From: Strigamia acuminata
Taxonomy: Eukaryota; Arthropoda; Chilopoda; Geophilomorpha; Linotaeniidae
DNA: 64,000 nt
Assembly (NCBI GenBank): GCA_949358305.1
Contig: OX442320.1
Location: 1,490,501-1,554,500 of the forward strand
Direction of reading: 5' to 3'
This document shows positions 28,306 to 38,302 of this stretch, in pieces; positions within the stretch are counted from its first letter, which is position 1, and each line of letters starts with the position of its first letter. The notes beneath the pieces were generated by a model. The model was given only the letters and a program-made list of their open reading frames with translations. It made no database searches and had not been told where the DNA came from. Both the position numbers and the translations under genes were made by a program.

Positions 28306-30152
28306 GTTATAGCCAACACCTTGCTTGGCAACGGAGCGATTCCCGCACTGGATATGCGGAACCCCAAAAAGTCTAAACTTCTAACCATAAAAATGCACTT
28401 TGGTTTGTTCAAACGCAACCCTATCTCGCGGAAACGCTGGAACACTCTCTTCAGCAATGATAGATGATCCAACTGGTTCAATGATGGTGCCAACATGTCA
28501 TCTTGATATGGGCGTACTTCTTCGACTTCTCTAAACTCCTCCTCAATGGTTCTCTGAAATTCTCCGGCGGCGGTGATGATTCCGAAAGGCATGCGTGTTA
28601 CGCGAAATAGGCCCATATGCGTATTAATGGCCACCAAGTACGATGACTCCTCGTCCAGCTCGCGCTGTTGGTACGCCTGCTGGAGGTCCAACTTTGAAAA
28701 TATGACTGCATCGCCAATCGACGCCAAAATATCAGGTATCTTTGGGAGCGGGTACGGGTGCGGGTACAAGGCCAAGTTAATGGTTGACCTGTAGTCCCCG
28801 CACAACCGTACTCCTCCGTCCTTTTTGGGAACAATCACGAGAGGAGTTGCCCATCGGCTGTATTTGATTGGCACTAAAATGCCTTGTCGTTGCAATTCTA
28901 AGATTGCTTCTTCGACCTTGCCGCGCAAAGCCATTGGCACCACTCTGGGCCTAAAAAATCTGGGCGGCACCGTGGCGTCAACTTCTAAATGAAGTGGAGG
29001 GCCTCGATAATGACCCAACCCGGGTAGAAAAATATCGTTATATTCCGATAACAATTTCTCCAAACTCTTCTGCGTGGGAGATTTATCCCCCAACGTGTGC
29101 ACGTTTGACTCGCGTTGCGAAGTTTGCTCACATGTTCGGCCCAACCTGTCCAGCACGTTTCTGCCAAGCAAATTTGGCCCGCCGTTTTCTACGACCAAAA
29201 TCTTGGCCGGTGTTACGACATTATTATCCGTTAAAACTACGTTAATCCGACCAAAAACATGCACCCTCTGACCAGTGTACGTCCTCAAAGTGTCGTTAGT
29301 GGGCAATAACAGCGGTGCCACGTCTCGGTCGGGCCAAATTTGGCTATACGACTCCTGTGTGATGAGGGTCTGCTTGCTTCCGGTGTCTACCAGCATTTTA
29401 ACCGGTTGACCGTCAAGTCGTACCTCGATCTCAATCGGTGGGACTTTGGTGTCCTCACTGGCGATCATAAATACATAATAATCGTCATCAAACTGTTGTT
29501 GCTGTCTGTTTTGCCCAGCCTGTTGTGTTTGTTGCTGTTGCTGTTGATAATTCCCATACTGTTGCTGTCCAAACTGTTGCTGCCCATATTGTTGCTGACG
29601 ATGGTCCCAGGCCTGGTCAACATTCTGGTACAGTTGACCACTGTATCCACCTGGGGCTTGTCTTAGCCGCTGCTGCTGTGGCTGTTGTAATTGTTGTTGT
29701 TGCTGTTGTGATCTCTGTTGCTGTTGATATTGTTGTTGTTGTTGTTGTTGTTGCTGATATTGCAACTGCTGTGGTGGAGGAAATTCCGTACTGGCCTCAG
29801 CCATCCAATTCACCGGCACCCGTCGTTGGTTAAACGGTGTAAAAGCTTCACGAGGTCGTTGTCCTCTGTCCTGTTGTTGGGCAGGGTCCGCCCTCATGCA
29901 GACCCTTGCCAGGTGTCCCACACCTCCGCACCGATAACATTTGGCCTCGCTGAAAGGGCACGATAGTCCCTTATGGTCGCCACCACATCGCTTGCATTTT
30001 CCGGCCAGCTGTGCGATGGTCATGGCCGGGCGATTCGCTGCGCCAGTGACGCCTTGTACAAATGGCTGGCCACGCGACCTTCCTCGTCCAAAATTTGTAA
30101 ATTGCCGACCCAAAACACCGCTGGGTTTAAATGATTGATCAGGGGCCTCCAC
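28306..30152 (-). pseudogene. gag-pol: Gypsy G3 Gag knuckles, protease and reverse transcriptase
   Basis: The minus-strand frame is open beyond 30152, and the true gag N-terminus is missing. It encodes two CCHC knuckles (CKRCGGDHKGLSC and CYRCGGVGHLARVC), a long Gln-rich tract, a retropepsin (VDTGSKQTLI, then LLGRNVLDRLG), and most of reverse transcriptase (RLCGDYRSTINLA, MPFGIITAAGEFQ). The RT box reads YQDD instead of the usual YVDD/YLDD, and the fragment ends in the LGFRIS region. Copia B cuts it just after KVLAI. Gag and protease/RT share one frame, unlike G1 and G2. No stop or frameshift is seen up to the junction. Confidence 0.88.
29470..29770 (-). repeat. CAG/CAA-rich low-complexity tract
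   Basis: Repeated TTG/CTG triplets on the plus strand encode the poly-Gln and Gln/Tyr-rich linker of G3 between the zinc knuckles and the protease. The plus-strand open frames over this tract are shadows. Confidence 0.8.
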
Positions 30153-30239
30153 TCGATAAACATCCGTGAGGGCACCGAAATCACCGATGAAGGTGCGATA
30201 TCGGTGGAGCTCGAGCCGGATTTTGGTTCTGACCCAATT

Positions 30240-30688
30240 CCTCCTCCACTTCCTCCGCGTCCTCCTGTTGGTGGTCTTCCTCCACCTACAATTCCTCCTC
30301 CGCCTCCTCCTGGACTTCCACCTCCTGGACCTCCACCTCCTGGAATTCCACCTCCAGGTTCACCTATTGCTACGCAACCCCCATTGAGAGCACATCTTTT
30401 GCCTCCACCTCCTGTTCACTCGCCACTGCGTCAGCCTCCGCCTGGTTCTCCGGCTGTGGGGGGCAAGTGGACTCGATCTGAGGTGATTCGGCAGTCTGGC
30501 GCGTCTATGGGTCACACTGATGTGTATTTTTTCCCGCCAGATCGTACCAGATTGCGGAGTCATGGCGACGTAGAGCGATATTGCGTTGACAATCGTTTAG
30601 CATACGATCGGAATTCCTTTGACTTTAGCACCCGAAATGTGCCAGTTCAAATGGTTGATCCCCCACCGGTAGATCCTAATGTTTCTCT
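30240..30688 (+). pseudogene. pol: Copia D: proline-rich linker and MBD-like domain
   Basis: A plus-strand frame, fused on its left to G3 sequence, carries a Pro-rich linker (many CCT repeats, about 30240-30440). An MBD-like domain follows, starting KWTRSEVIRQSG with TDVYFFPPDRTRLRS. It keeps the Arg, Asp and Arg (+12) positions seen in B and C. Copia C interrupts it at 30688. After C, at 52357, the same frame continues into reverse transcriptase, counting TCTCT once. The exact left boundary with G3 is uncertain within about 30155-30260, because both strands stay open there. D's integrase is absent. Confidence 0.72.
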
Positions 30689-31119
30689 TGTTGTTTTCCA
30701 ATGCCAAATAGTCCTCCGTACTCATTACGGATATTTCCTAGTGTTTATCTGCACTGAGCAGCTTTTTGTATTTATTTGTCTTTATATAATTATTTATCAT
30801 TGGGTATAATGCTGCCCACAGCTCAATTGTATTAAGTTGATGATTCCTAACACCAGATGGTGTCATTGTATATTTTCCTCATTCCAAGATGGCTGCTTGC
30901 AGGCTGTGCAAGCATAACCATGTTTTCCACACCAAAATGGTCTCTATTTGTAAGTTGTTTTATTTTATAGTAAATATTATTTATTTTTACATTGTGCAGC
31001 AGTCTTTTTGCTGCATATAAGCACGTTTTGCGTGCAGCAGCTTAGTTTTTGGCCCGCCATTAGCGGTATTTGCGTGCGCTCGCCATTACGGCCACGCACT
31101 TTGATTTTCGTGCGTGTTT
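30689..31119 (+). repeat. 5' LTR of copia C, first part
   Basis: The first 431 bp of the LTR, from TGTTGTTTTCC to the TGTTT (31115-31119) duplicated by N2. It has a YY1-like CCAAGATGGCTGC near 30884 and a candidate core promoter GCATATAAGC near 31013. The remainder is at 36946-36996. Confidence 0.92.
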
Positions 31120-31594
31120 TGTTGGGATTTGGAGCAAGCACATGGCGTCAGCCTGTTGATGTCGCATGTTTCCGGTTAAATGCGACCGCGATGCATCGAG
31201 TTTGTTGCCGTATCTTGTCCTGAAGTTGTGAGTCGCTTGTTCTGGATTTTATCCCGAGTGTTATGGTATTCCAAGCGGCTTATATAGCGCGGTAATCATT
31301 TGTTGTGTCGCCTGCTCGAAAGAGCTTATTGTTTGATTTGTTTTGGCTGCTTATCGATTGATAATGCCAGCATTTAGTTGCTTTTTATGTAAAGGACAAA
31401 TCAATGTTGATTATCCATTGATTTGTTCTCTTGTTTTATGTATTTGATTTGTGAAGAACAAATCACAAGCCAACTCACTTGTCTTTATGTTTTAGCAGAA
31501 TAAAGATGTCTGCCACCACAAGTCTTTAGGTTTGGCAAGTTTGAAAACATGTCTCGCTCATTTGGACTGCACTCACAACGATTAAAGGTCAACA
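31120..31594 (+). repeat. 5' LTR of N2 (475 bp)
   Basis: It runs TGTTGGGATTTGG to AAGGTCAACA. A TATATAG box (31281-31287) is about 30 bp upstream of the hairpin GCTC-GAAA-GAGC (31314-31325). A long palindrome (GGACAAATCAATG and its complement, about 31393-31427) and an AATAAAGATG block follow. Confidence 0.93.
31279..31325 (+). promoter_or_regulatory. TATA box and start-proximal GAAA hairpin of N2
   Basis: TATATAG followed about 30 bp later by GCTCGAAAGAGC, a 4-bp stem with a GNRA-type loop. In A the same layout occurs (TATATAAT 1501, GCTCAAATGAGC 1529). N3 keeps the hairpin (57158-57169) without a clear TATA. This probably marks the 5' end of the transcript. Confidence 0.5.
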
Positions 31595-33330
31595 ATGGTA
31601 GCAGAGGGTGGTTTTCGTGAGTGCTACGTTGGTTTAACGCCAAAATTCGAATTCGCGACGTTTTTCTGCACGGAAACGTCTTGTGCGCGTCGACGGAGTT
31701 TACCGGAGCGGCGGGCGGCACTCGAGTGACGATTTCCCCGACCGGACGAGCGAGTTTCGCGTGCTTCGTAAAGCAGCGAAGTCGGCGAATTGCGACCCGA
31801 AGCAGCGAGATTGGATTTCGACGGTTCTCGATTAGAAATAGCGTGGAATCATCGCTGGAAAGTGTCTAAAGACAGTAGGAACAGTTGTCAATATCATTTG
31901 AAATTTATTTGGCAGTTTATAAGCCATTTTTCGTCATTTGAAATCCACAATGGCGCGTCATTTCAAAATGGCGGCGCCCAGCACCGTTCGTGTTTGAGGA
32001 GCGGAATTGCACTGATAAGTGCATTTAACGTTTGCCAACGCCGGAATAAACGACGTGGGAACGTAGACAAGTCGTGGATTAGTCAGGACGAACATTTTCA
32101 GACGAATTGGCGAAGGTTTTTCGCCAGGACGACGACGCGAAGCGGAACGATCGTGTTTAGCGACGACGGGCACAGTTTGAAGTGTTCCCGCTTATTTGCG
32201 ACGGGTCTCAGCGCTGGATATACCAACGTGGGACTACATAAGCGTCGGTGGAGTCCTTACGAAGCGGTTTGAATTGGTTTTTCCGGCGATTTGGAGCGAC
32301 GAAACACGCAACGAACGAGCGGCGTCGCATTCGACGATAGTGCGTCGAAATTCGCGGAAAATCACCAAGATTCGACTGTGGAATTGTGTAGGAACACGAT
32401 TGGATTGCCTCTATACAGTAGGACATTTGTATTAGTCGAATTATTATTAATTTCGTTGTTTTTCTTTTGCCGAGATGTGCGGGAAAGCCACATCCAAGAT
32501 GGCGGCGCCCATCGGGATACGAGTTTGAGCTCGGGTTTGGACTGTTTTCAAGCCGAGACGTGGTCGACAACGCTGGATTTACCAACGTGGGACCACATTA
32601 GTATCTGGAGAATCGATTGGGACCGGTTTGGAGTCGAAACGGACCATTTTTCGTCGAAAACGAAGCATTTTTCGGCGGCGACGAGTGGAATTGGATTTCA
32701 CAACGTTTAGAAGACGTCGCTCATCGTAATTGAGCATTTCCACATTGAATAACGTCGGGTAGACGTGGTAAGGAGTTGCAGCTAACGTCTGGACAACGTT
32801 ACCGAATTTTTGGCGAACATTTCGAGACGATTTCGAGTTTTTTGGACGCGTTTGGTGCGACGGGCACAAACGCATCACGGATTGGCCCGTAACGGGTATC
32901 TGTGCATCGTGAGACAGGTTAAGTCTTGTGCCAGGTGCACAAGTGAATTACAACGATTCAAGCGACGTTACAACGGCGTCAACGTGGGATTTTGCAACGC
33001 AAAAGTCCCGCAAAGAAAACAACTTGCCAGCAAAGTGTTATTGTTTATTTTCTGGGTTGTCGTGAAACTTTGTATAGTTTATAAGTTTTTGTTTGGGCCT
33101 ATTAGTGTATTCTGCACCCTTTTGGGTAGTCACCCAAGTGCAGTCTTATTTCGGTTTGGGCTTGTCCGTGGTACAAGGTAGCCGTCCCGCGCCACCAGGT
33201 TGGCGGTCGGAAGCTATCAGGGCGACCAAACTCGAGTATTAATCCTTCTTATAAGGATTGTTATTTTTCGCCTATATTTTGGAGGGAAAATGTATTTATT
33301 TGTGCAAAGTGCTGCAAATAATCAGTGAAA
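31595..33330 (+). other. Leader of N2 with tRNA-iMet primer site
   Basis: TGGTAGCAGAGG begins at 31596. The 1.7-kb leader contains repeat blocks related to those of N1 and N3 (near 32205-32290 and 32570-32715), YY1-like motifs (near 31966 and 32495), a shared GTGCCAGGTGCACAAGTGAATT segment (near 32928) and the conserved 15-mer TCCCGCGCCACCAGG (33185-33199). No credible gene. Confidence 0.78.
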
Positions 33331-35178
33331 ATGTGTTTTGTTCCGTCACTAAATTTATTAGTGAGTGTGGTGTGGTCGTGTGGTGCGAGTTTTATGCCCA
33401 CAGTGTTTTGTGCACCGAGAACGTCTATAACAGACAATGTGAATGCCTGTAAGCAAACAATGGACGACACATACGAGGTACAATTGGAAATAGAAACACA
33501 GGAACAAACTGTCTTTAACGGACAAACAGTGCATAACGCACCGGATGAACAATTGAAAAAGAAAATTGATTCTTTTGAAAAAGAATATTTGAAATTGAAT
33601 CCTGATTTAGATCTGGATAAGATTGTAGTGTTACTAACCCATTTAGCACATAAAAGCGAACTAACAGGCTACATAGATACTGTGGCAAAGATCATTACGG
33701 ATCTAATCTTAGCGATTTGTAAAATGCGTGTGCGTGAAGAGAAAATGAATGGGGTTAGTAATGGTAAAGTGCGAGGCACTAACAATGTAAATCAGGAAAA
33801 TGAAATGGTTGATTCGAATGGGATTTCGGATAACTTGAGTGATTTGAACCTAATCTCAAATGATGATGTAGGAAACATCAAAACCCAACATAGACACGGG
33901 AATTTAAAATTTTTGGACAAGGTTCAAATGAAAGCTAGCAATGGGAATAAGAAATTGAATTTCACCACAGTTAAAGGTGGTAACCCCCTTAGTTATGTCA
34001 AAACAAAGAAAGGAATTAGGCCTAGTTTGACAGGAACAGATTATTCGAACCAGGTTTGGAATAAAAGGAACGAGGGGAACAGGGTTAATCAATTTAACAT
34101 TTTAGATTCTAGTAGACAGAATCAGCAAAGGGTTTTTGTGAAAACCACAGAAAAGAATCCCCCATCTTTAGATCAAAATAGGGAATTAAACAAATTGGAT
34201 TGTGCAACCACAATTAAACGTGATGACCCCCTTAAAGTAAATAGATTTACAAAAATGGAATTTTCAAACCGGGTTCGAAATAGAAAGAGAGAGGGGGATC
34301 CAAACGAAAGCGTTCTTTTGAGAAAGATTTCAGGGAAATCTAAAAGAGGTTTGAATAACCAAAAGTCAAGTATGACAACAGGGATTAAACAGAATGGTCC
34401 CTTGGATTCTGGTGCTAAAAACCAGAAAAAGGACTCTAGGAAAGGAAAGTTTAACAAAGACAGGGTTCTTCCATTCTCATTGTGGCATACCCGGATGGGG
34501 TATTCAACTGAAGAGAGTGTTCACGCCATGAATGGATCACAAGATGTTTTTGGTGTCCAATTGGAGGACACAGGGACCACCCCTATAACGGGGGACTTTG
34601 TAAAGGCAAATATTTACTCAACACAAAGAAATAATGACCGGAAAGCTTTAGAAGCTGTTCATTTGAGTGTTTGGAGGGCCCCAAATACAACTGGGGAGAA
34701 ATATATCATTATAGTCGATGATTGTTCTAAATACGCATGGTTTAGACCATTAAAGGAAAACAGCATTTTGATAGAATTTCAGAATTGGTTAAAAGAAATT
34801 AAATGCTTGAGAGGAACTGTGAACAAGGTTTATTTGGGCCCTGGGATGGATTTTTCCACAGAAGAATTGACAGCGTGGGTTGAAATAATGGAGAATTATG
34901 GAATTACAATTAATGGTGTAAATTCAGATAACCCAATGGCTGACTCCATCTCTGAGAGGGCCAATGCAGACATCATAAGCGGAGTGGAAAGTTTAGTTGT
35001 AGAAAATAAATTTCCAAGTAATTTGTGGTTGGAACTGGCCAACACAATGGTCTATTTAAGAAATAGAGCCCCCAGAATCGATTTAGACTGGAAAACCCCA
35101 TACAACGTATTGTATGACCGATGTGTATCGGTACGGCATCTCAGATGCGTGGGGTCAAAAGTTAAAATTTCCACATGA
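33331..35178 (+). pseudogene. N2 ORF, N-terminal part: integrase-like protein
   Basis: Start at ATG 33331 (MCFVPSLNLLVS), conserved in N1 and N3. The hydrophobic N-terminal segment is followed by a charged Asn/Lys-rich region of about 350 residues without zinc knuckle or protease. Then come the GAG_pre-integrase-like LWHTRMGYSTEES and the integrase-like core. As in N1, the first Asp is Ser (AVHLSVWRAP), the second is Gly (YLGPGMDF), and the Glu is kept (SISERANAD). The frame stops at 35176-35178. Compared with N1 and N3, one base has been lost in the A/T run at about 35164-35170, and the rest of the protein continues in another frame from 35175. Confidence 0.85.
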
Positions 35179-36305
35179 ACGATGGGAAAAGGTGTTCCTG
35201 GGCGGGCGCCTTAGTTGGGTATTCGACATCCAATAGAAAATATCGGGTCTGGGACACGAAGAGAAATAAAATATTTCAAACGAATACGGTACAGATATAT
35301 GAGTGGAGTTATTGGCACGAGGGGGAATTAAAACCCTCTCCGGAAATTTCAAACATTGAGAGTTACATTGAGAGTTTGGAAGCTGAAATTCCATCGAAGG
35401 TTGGGGTGCCAATATCCCCTCAACAGGTAGTCCCCTCAATATTAGAATTGTTGGAATTACAAAATCCCCCATTGTCGTCAAGTGAAGAAGTCGACATTAA
35501 TAAATGTGAAAGTTTTGAAAACGAGGGGAAACATTTAGGAAGTGATGAAGAGTTCTATGAGAGCCTCACTTGTGAACAAGATTCTTCCACTTTAGTGGAC
35601 ACAGTGGAAGATAAAATTTCCCCACCATTAAGCGAAGGAAGAATGATTGAGATAGAGGGGGAAATTAAAAAGAAACCGAAAGAATTGGAACGAGAACAGA
35701 ATTTCAGTAAAGAGGAAATTAATTTGTCATCAGAAATTCCCCCAAGTCTAACAACTAGTTTGGTTGATTTGAATTACTGTGAGTCTGTAAGCACAGAGGG
35801 GGAATATAACAAACCAAAGAAAAAGGAAAAGAGACGTAAGAAATGTAAGGACGCTGCTTTAATGAAAACAAATGACGATGAATGTCAGTTAACGGTTAAT
35901 GAACCGATATTGGATAACGAAATAACTAAAATAGAACAGTGTTTGGGTCTCACAACTGAGAATGAAATGGTTGGGACCTCGTGTTACTCCACATACTATT
36001 ATTCTGGGACGGACCTGAAGATGCTTGACATGTCCCAGTGGATTAGACAGGCCACGGTTGAACAAACGAAAAATGGGACCAATAAGATTGTTGTTTATTA
36101 CGTATCACCATTTGGAGATCAAATGTATTGCATAGAGGATGTGATAGATTGGTGTGGTGATAATGGTTTTAACCTAGATGTGCTTTGGTTCGATTTTAGT
36201 AATAAAGATCCAATACACCCGGCATATCCCGTTACTAACAAGCAGTGGGTTGAGCCCAAGAATTCAGAATTCATCGATTATGACTATACAGACATTAGTC
36301 TGTAA
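35175..36305 (+). pseudogene. N2 ORF, C-terminal part with degraded MBD-like domain
   Basis: This is the out-of-frame continuation of the N2 ORF. It begins at the end of the integrase-like fold (GALVGYS, YRVWDTK) and passes through an acidic Ser/Glu-rich stretch and a Lys-rich cluster. It ends with an MBD-like segment (SQWIRQATVEQ, KIVVYYVSPFG, DVIDWC, LWFDFS; about 36036-36201). Compared with B, C and D, the Asp of D-V-Y is Val and the Arg 12 residues on is Tyr, so methyl-CpG contacts are probably lost. N1 and N3 lack a recognisable full copy and end differently. No reverse transcriptase follows. Confidence 0.8.
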
Positions 36306-36465
36306 ATACTGTTTAAGTTTTAATGATGTTTTTATAATGGTTGTTGGGATTCACGGATTCAATGCTTTTTCGGGGCGCAGTTAGAACAATATGCAGTGTC
36401 GGGGTTACAGCGTATTCAGGTTATTCTCCTGACAGGCTTAGACCATGTGATGCTCAGAGGGGGTA
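36306..36465 (+). other. N2 3' UTR, conserved block and purine tract
   Basis: Contains CGGGGCGC-GTT-GAA-AAT-TGCAGTG and GGGGTTACAGCGTATTC (about 36373-36418), then TCAGAGGGGGTA just before the LTR. The block is shared with N1 and N3. Confidence 0.75.
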
Positions 36466-36940
36466 TGTTGGGATTTGGAGCAAGCACATGGCGTCAGCCT
36501 GTTGATGTCGCATGTTTCCGGTTAAATGCGACCGCGATGCATCGAGTTTGTTGCCGTATCTTGTCCTGAAGTTGTGAGTCGCTTGTTCTGGATTTTATCC
36601 CGAGTGTTATGGTATTCCAAGCGGCTTATATAGCGCGGTAATCATTTGTTGTGTCGCCTGCTCGAAAGAGCTTATTGTTTGATTTGTTTTGGCTGCTTAT
36701 CGATTGATAATGCCAGCATTTAGTTGCTTTTTATGTAAAGGACAAATCAATGTTGATTATCCATTGATTTGTTCTCTTGTTTTATGTATTTGACTTGTGA
36801 AGAACAAATCACAAGCCAACTCACTTGTCTTTATGTTTTAGCAGAATAAAGATGTCTGCCACCACAAGTCTTTAGGTTTGGCAAGTTTGAAAACATGTCT
36901 CGCTCATTTGGACTGCACTCACAACGATTAAAGGTCAACA
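36466..36940 (+). repeat. 3' LTR of N2 (475 bp)
   Basis: One difference from the 5' LTR was seen (GATTTGTGAAG versus GACTTGTGAAG). Followed by the TGTTT duplication and the rest of the copia C LTR. Confidence 0.93.
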
Positions 36941-36996
36941 TGTTTCACGCTTCCACGCGGCTTAATTGACCGCTCTGCGCCTCCTCCTCTGCTACA
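36941..36996 (+). repeat. 5' LTR of copia C, second part
   Basis: The terminal 51 bp of the C LTR plus the duplicated TGTTT, ending CTCTGCTACA. It matches the end of the 3' LTR (52306-52356) with one difference. Confidence 0.9.
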
Positions 36997-37731
36997 AGTG
37001 GTAGCAGAGGGTGGTTTGCTATCCTTGCAGCCCACCGAAACCGCTAATTTTATCGTTATTTTCGCGAAATTCGCGAATTTGCGATAAATTTTCTATTTCC
37101 AGATTTCCGCGACGATTTTCGTCTTCAGAACGTTCGCGACGACACGCCGACGTTCTCACGCAGTCTGTGCTACCGGCTCTACGATTTGTTATTTAATTTC
37201 GCTCGAATTTCCGCGAGTTTCGCGATTTTCGAAGCGAATTTTGTGTATTTTCAGGTTTTCGCCATTTTCCGACGAGATTCGACGTTGGAAACCCGCTTTA
37301 CACAGCGTGAACGACGATTTGTTGGATATCCCGACCTCGTACACAGTGTACGGTCGTTGTCACGACGATTTTCAAATTTTTCGGCGAGAAAAACGACAAT
37401 TTCCGACGATTTTCGCATTTTAATGCGCATCAACGCCATTTTCGATTCACGAATATTGGCGCAACGTCTCATCACACTAATTAATACTTGCCTTTCAGTT
37501 GTCGTAATTAGCTTGTTAGTATTTAAGGTCGTATTAAGTTTTTGTGGGTCCTTTAGAATAGTTTTTGCTCTTCTGTTCCAGTCGGAACTACCGCATTAAC
37601 TCATTCCTAGCCAGTGCTTACCGTGGCCAACAGGTACTCCCGCGCCTCCAGGCAGGCGAACGGACCCCTGTGTGTTGGCTGGCTAGGGTTATTTGGCCAC
37701 TTCAGAAGTGGTCGCCCAATTCGATTGATAT
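36997..37731 (+). other. Leader of copia C, first part (continues 46112-46250)
   Basis: The tRNA-iMet primer site starts at 36999 (TGGTAGCAGAGGGTGGTTT). The conserved 15-mer TCCCGCGCCTCCAGG is at 37638-37652, near complementary CCA/TGG segments. Gypsy G2 splits the leader at ATAT (37728-37731). The remaining 139 bp before the ATG are at 46112-46250. No gene. Confidence 0.78.
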
Positions 37732-38302
37732 TGTTATGTGGGATTTAGGCCCACTTGAGGCTACCCACACAACTGGGATTTGATAGGAAATAAAGAGTCA
37801 TTTTAATTAGGTTTAAATTCAATCTAGTTTTTATTTAACCAGACAGCAAAGCTGTTTGATTATTCTTTCAAATGGATGAGTTTACTCTGTTTACATTGGC
37901 ACAATTCTTAAACTCAAATAATGAACTACATAAATTATATAAATTATATAAACTCTAATTATAAATCATAAGTGACACTCTGAATTGAGATGCAATCTGA
38001 AACTATTAAATGGTGATTAAATTAATAACAATTTCTGCAGCCAGCCAAGAACAGGCTGACATTGGATAGGAGGGATTTGAGTTCACTCTCAAGTGAGAGC
38101 CGGAAGAGAACTGTCGAACTTGGGCGGATTCACTTAACAGGAAAGCTCCTGTTACCCCCTTTAACTAATTGATAAGTCCAGGCAATGATGTAATCGATTG
38201 CCAACGCCATCTATGGACGAAATTTAGCAACTTTTATCCGAATTATAGCCGAATTACGCGCTACGGGTCGCCCGTTGATCGGGACGGCCTGTACGCGTAG
38301 CA
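37732..38302 (-). repeat. 3' LTR of G2 (571 bp)
   Basis: Same termini as the G1 LTR (TGTTATG...GTAGCA on the plus strand). It lacks the GTGACGA of G1 and has several substitutions relative to it. It matches 45537-46107. Confidence 0.95.

Larger units (their letters stand above)
4024..30240 (-). mobile_element. Gypsy element G3 (minus strand), split by N1 and copia B
   Basis: G3 is a Ty3/gypsy element read right to left: Gag knuckles, protease and reverse transcriptase (30152-28306), RT end and RNase H (21537-20708), integrase (5594-4332) and 3' LTR (4313-4024). Copia B split the RT/RNase H junction (duplication GTTAT) and N1 split the RNase H-integrase linker (duplication GTTAG). Counting each duplication once, the reading frame is continuous through both gaps. 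The 5' LTR and most of gag are missing at about 30.2 kb, where D sequence follows directly, which implies a deletion. Features resemble the Mag/K02A2.6-like branch, which is a tentative placement. Confidence 0.85.
31120..36940 (+). mobile_element. Non-autonomous copia-like element N2
   Basis: This 5821-bp element has 475-bp LTRs (31120-31594 and 36466-36940, one difference seen) and TGTTT duplications (31115-31119 and 36941-36945). It has a tRNA-iMet primer site, a 1.7-kb leader, one long ORF now split by a one-base deletion, the N-type 3' UTR block, purine tract and 3' LTR. It is inserted in the 5' LTR of copia C. It has no protease, reverse transcriptase or RNase H. Confidence 0.92.

Noticed and set aside
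30135-30809. A plus-strand gene of 224 codons starting at 30135.
   Set aside because: Its ends are in gypsy G3 (left) and the copia C LTR (right). Only the middle is real coding sequence, from copia D.
35175-35178. ATGA stop-start overlap between the two N2 frames, suggesting termination-reinitiation.
   Set aside because: N1 and N3 encode this junction in one continuous frame, and N2 has simply lost a base in a nearby A/T run. A mutation explains it better than programmed expression.
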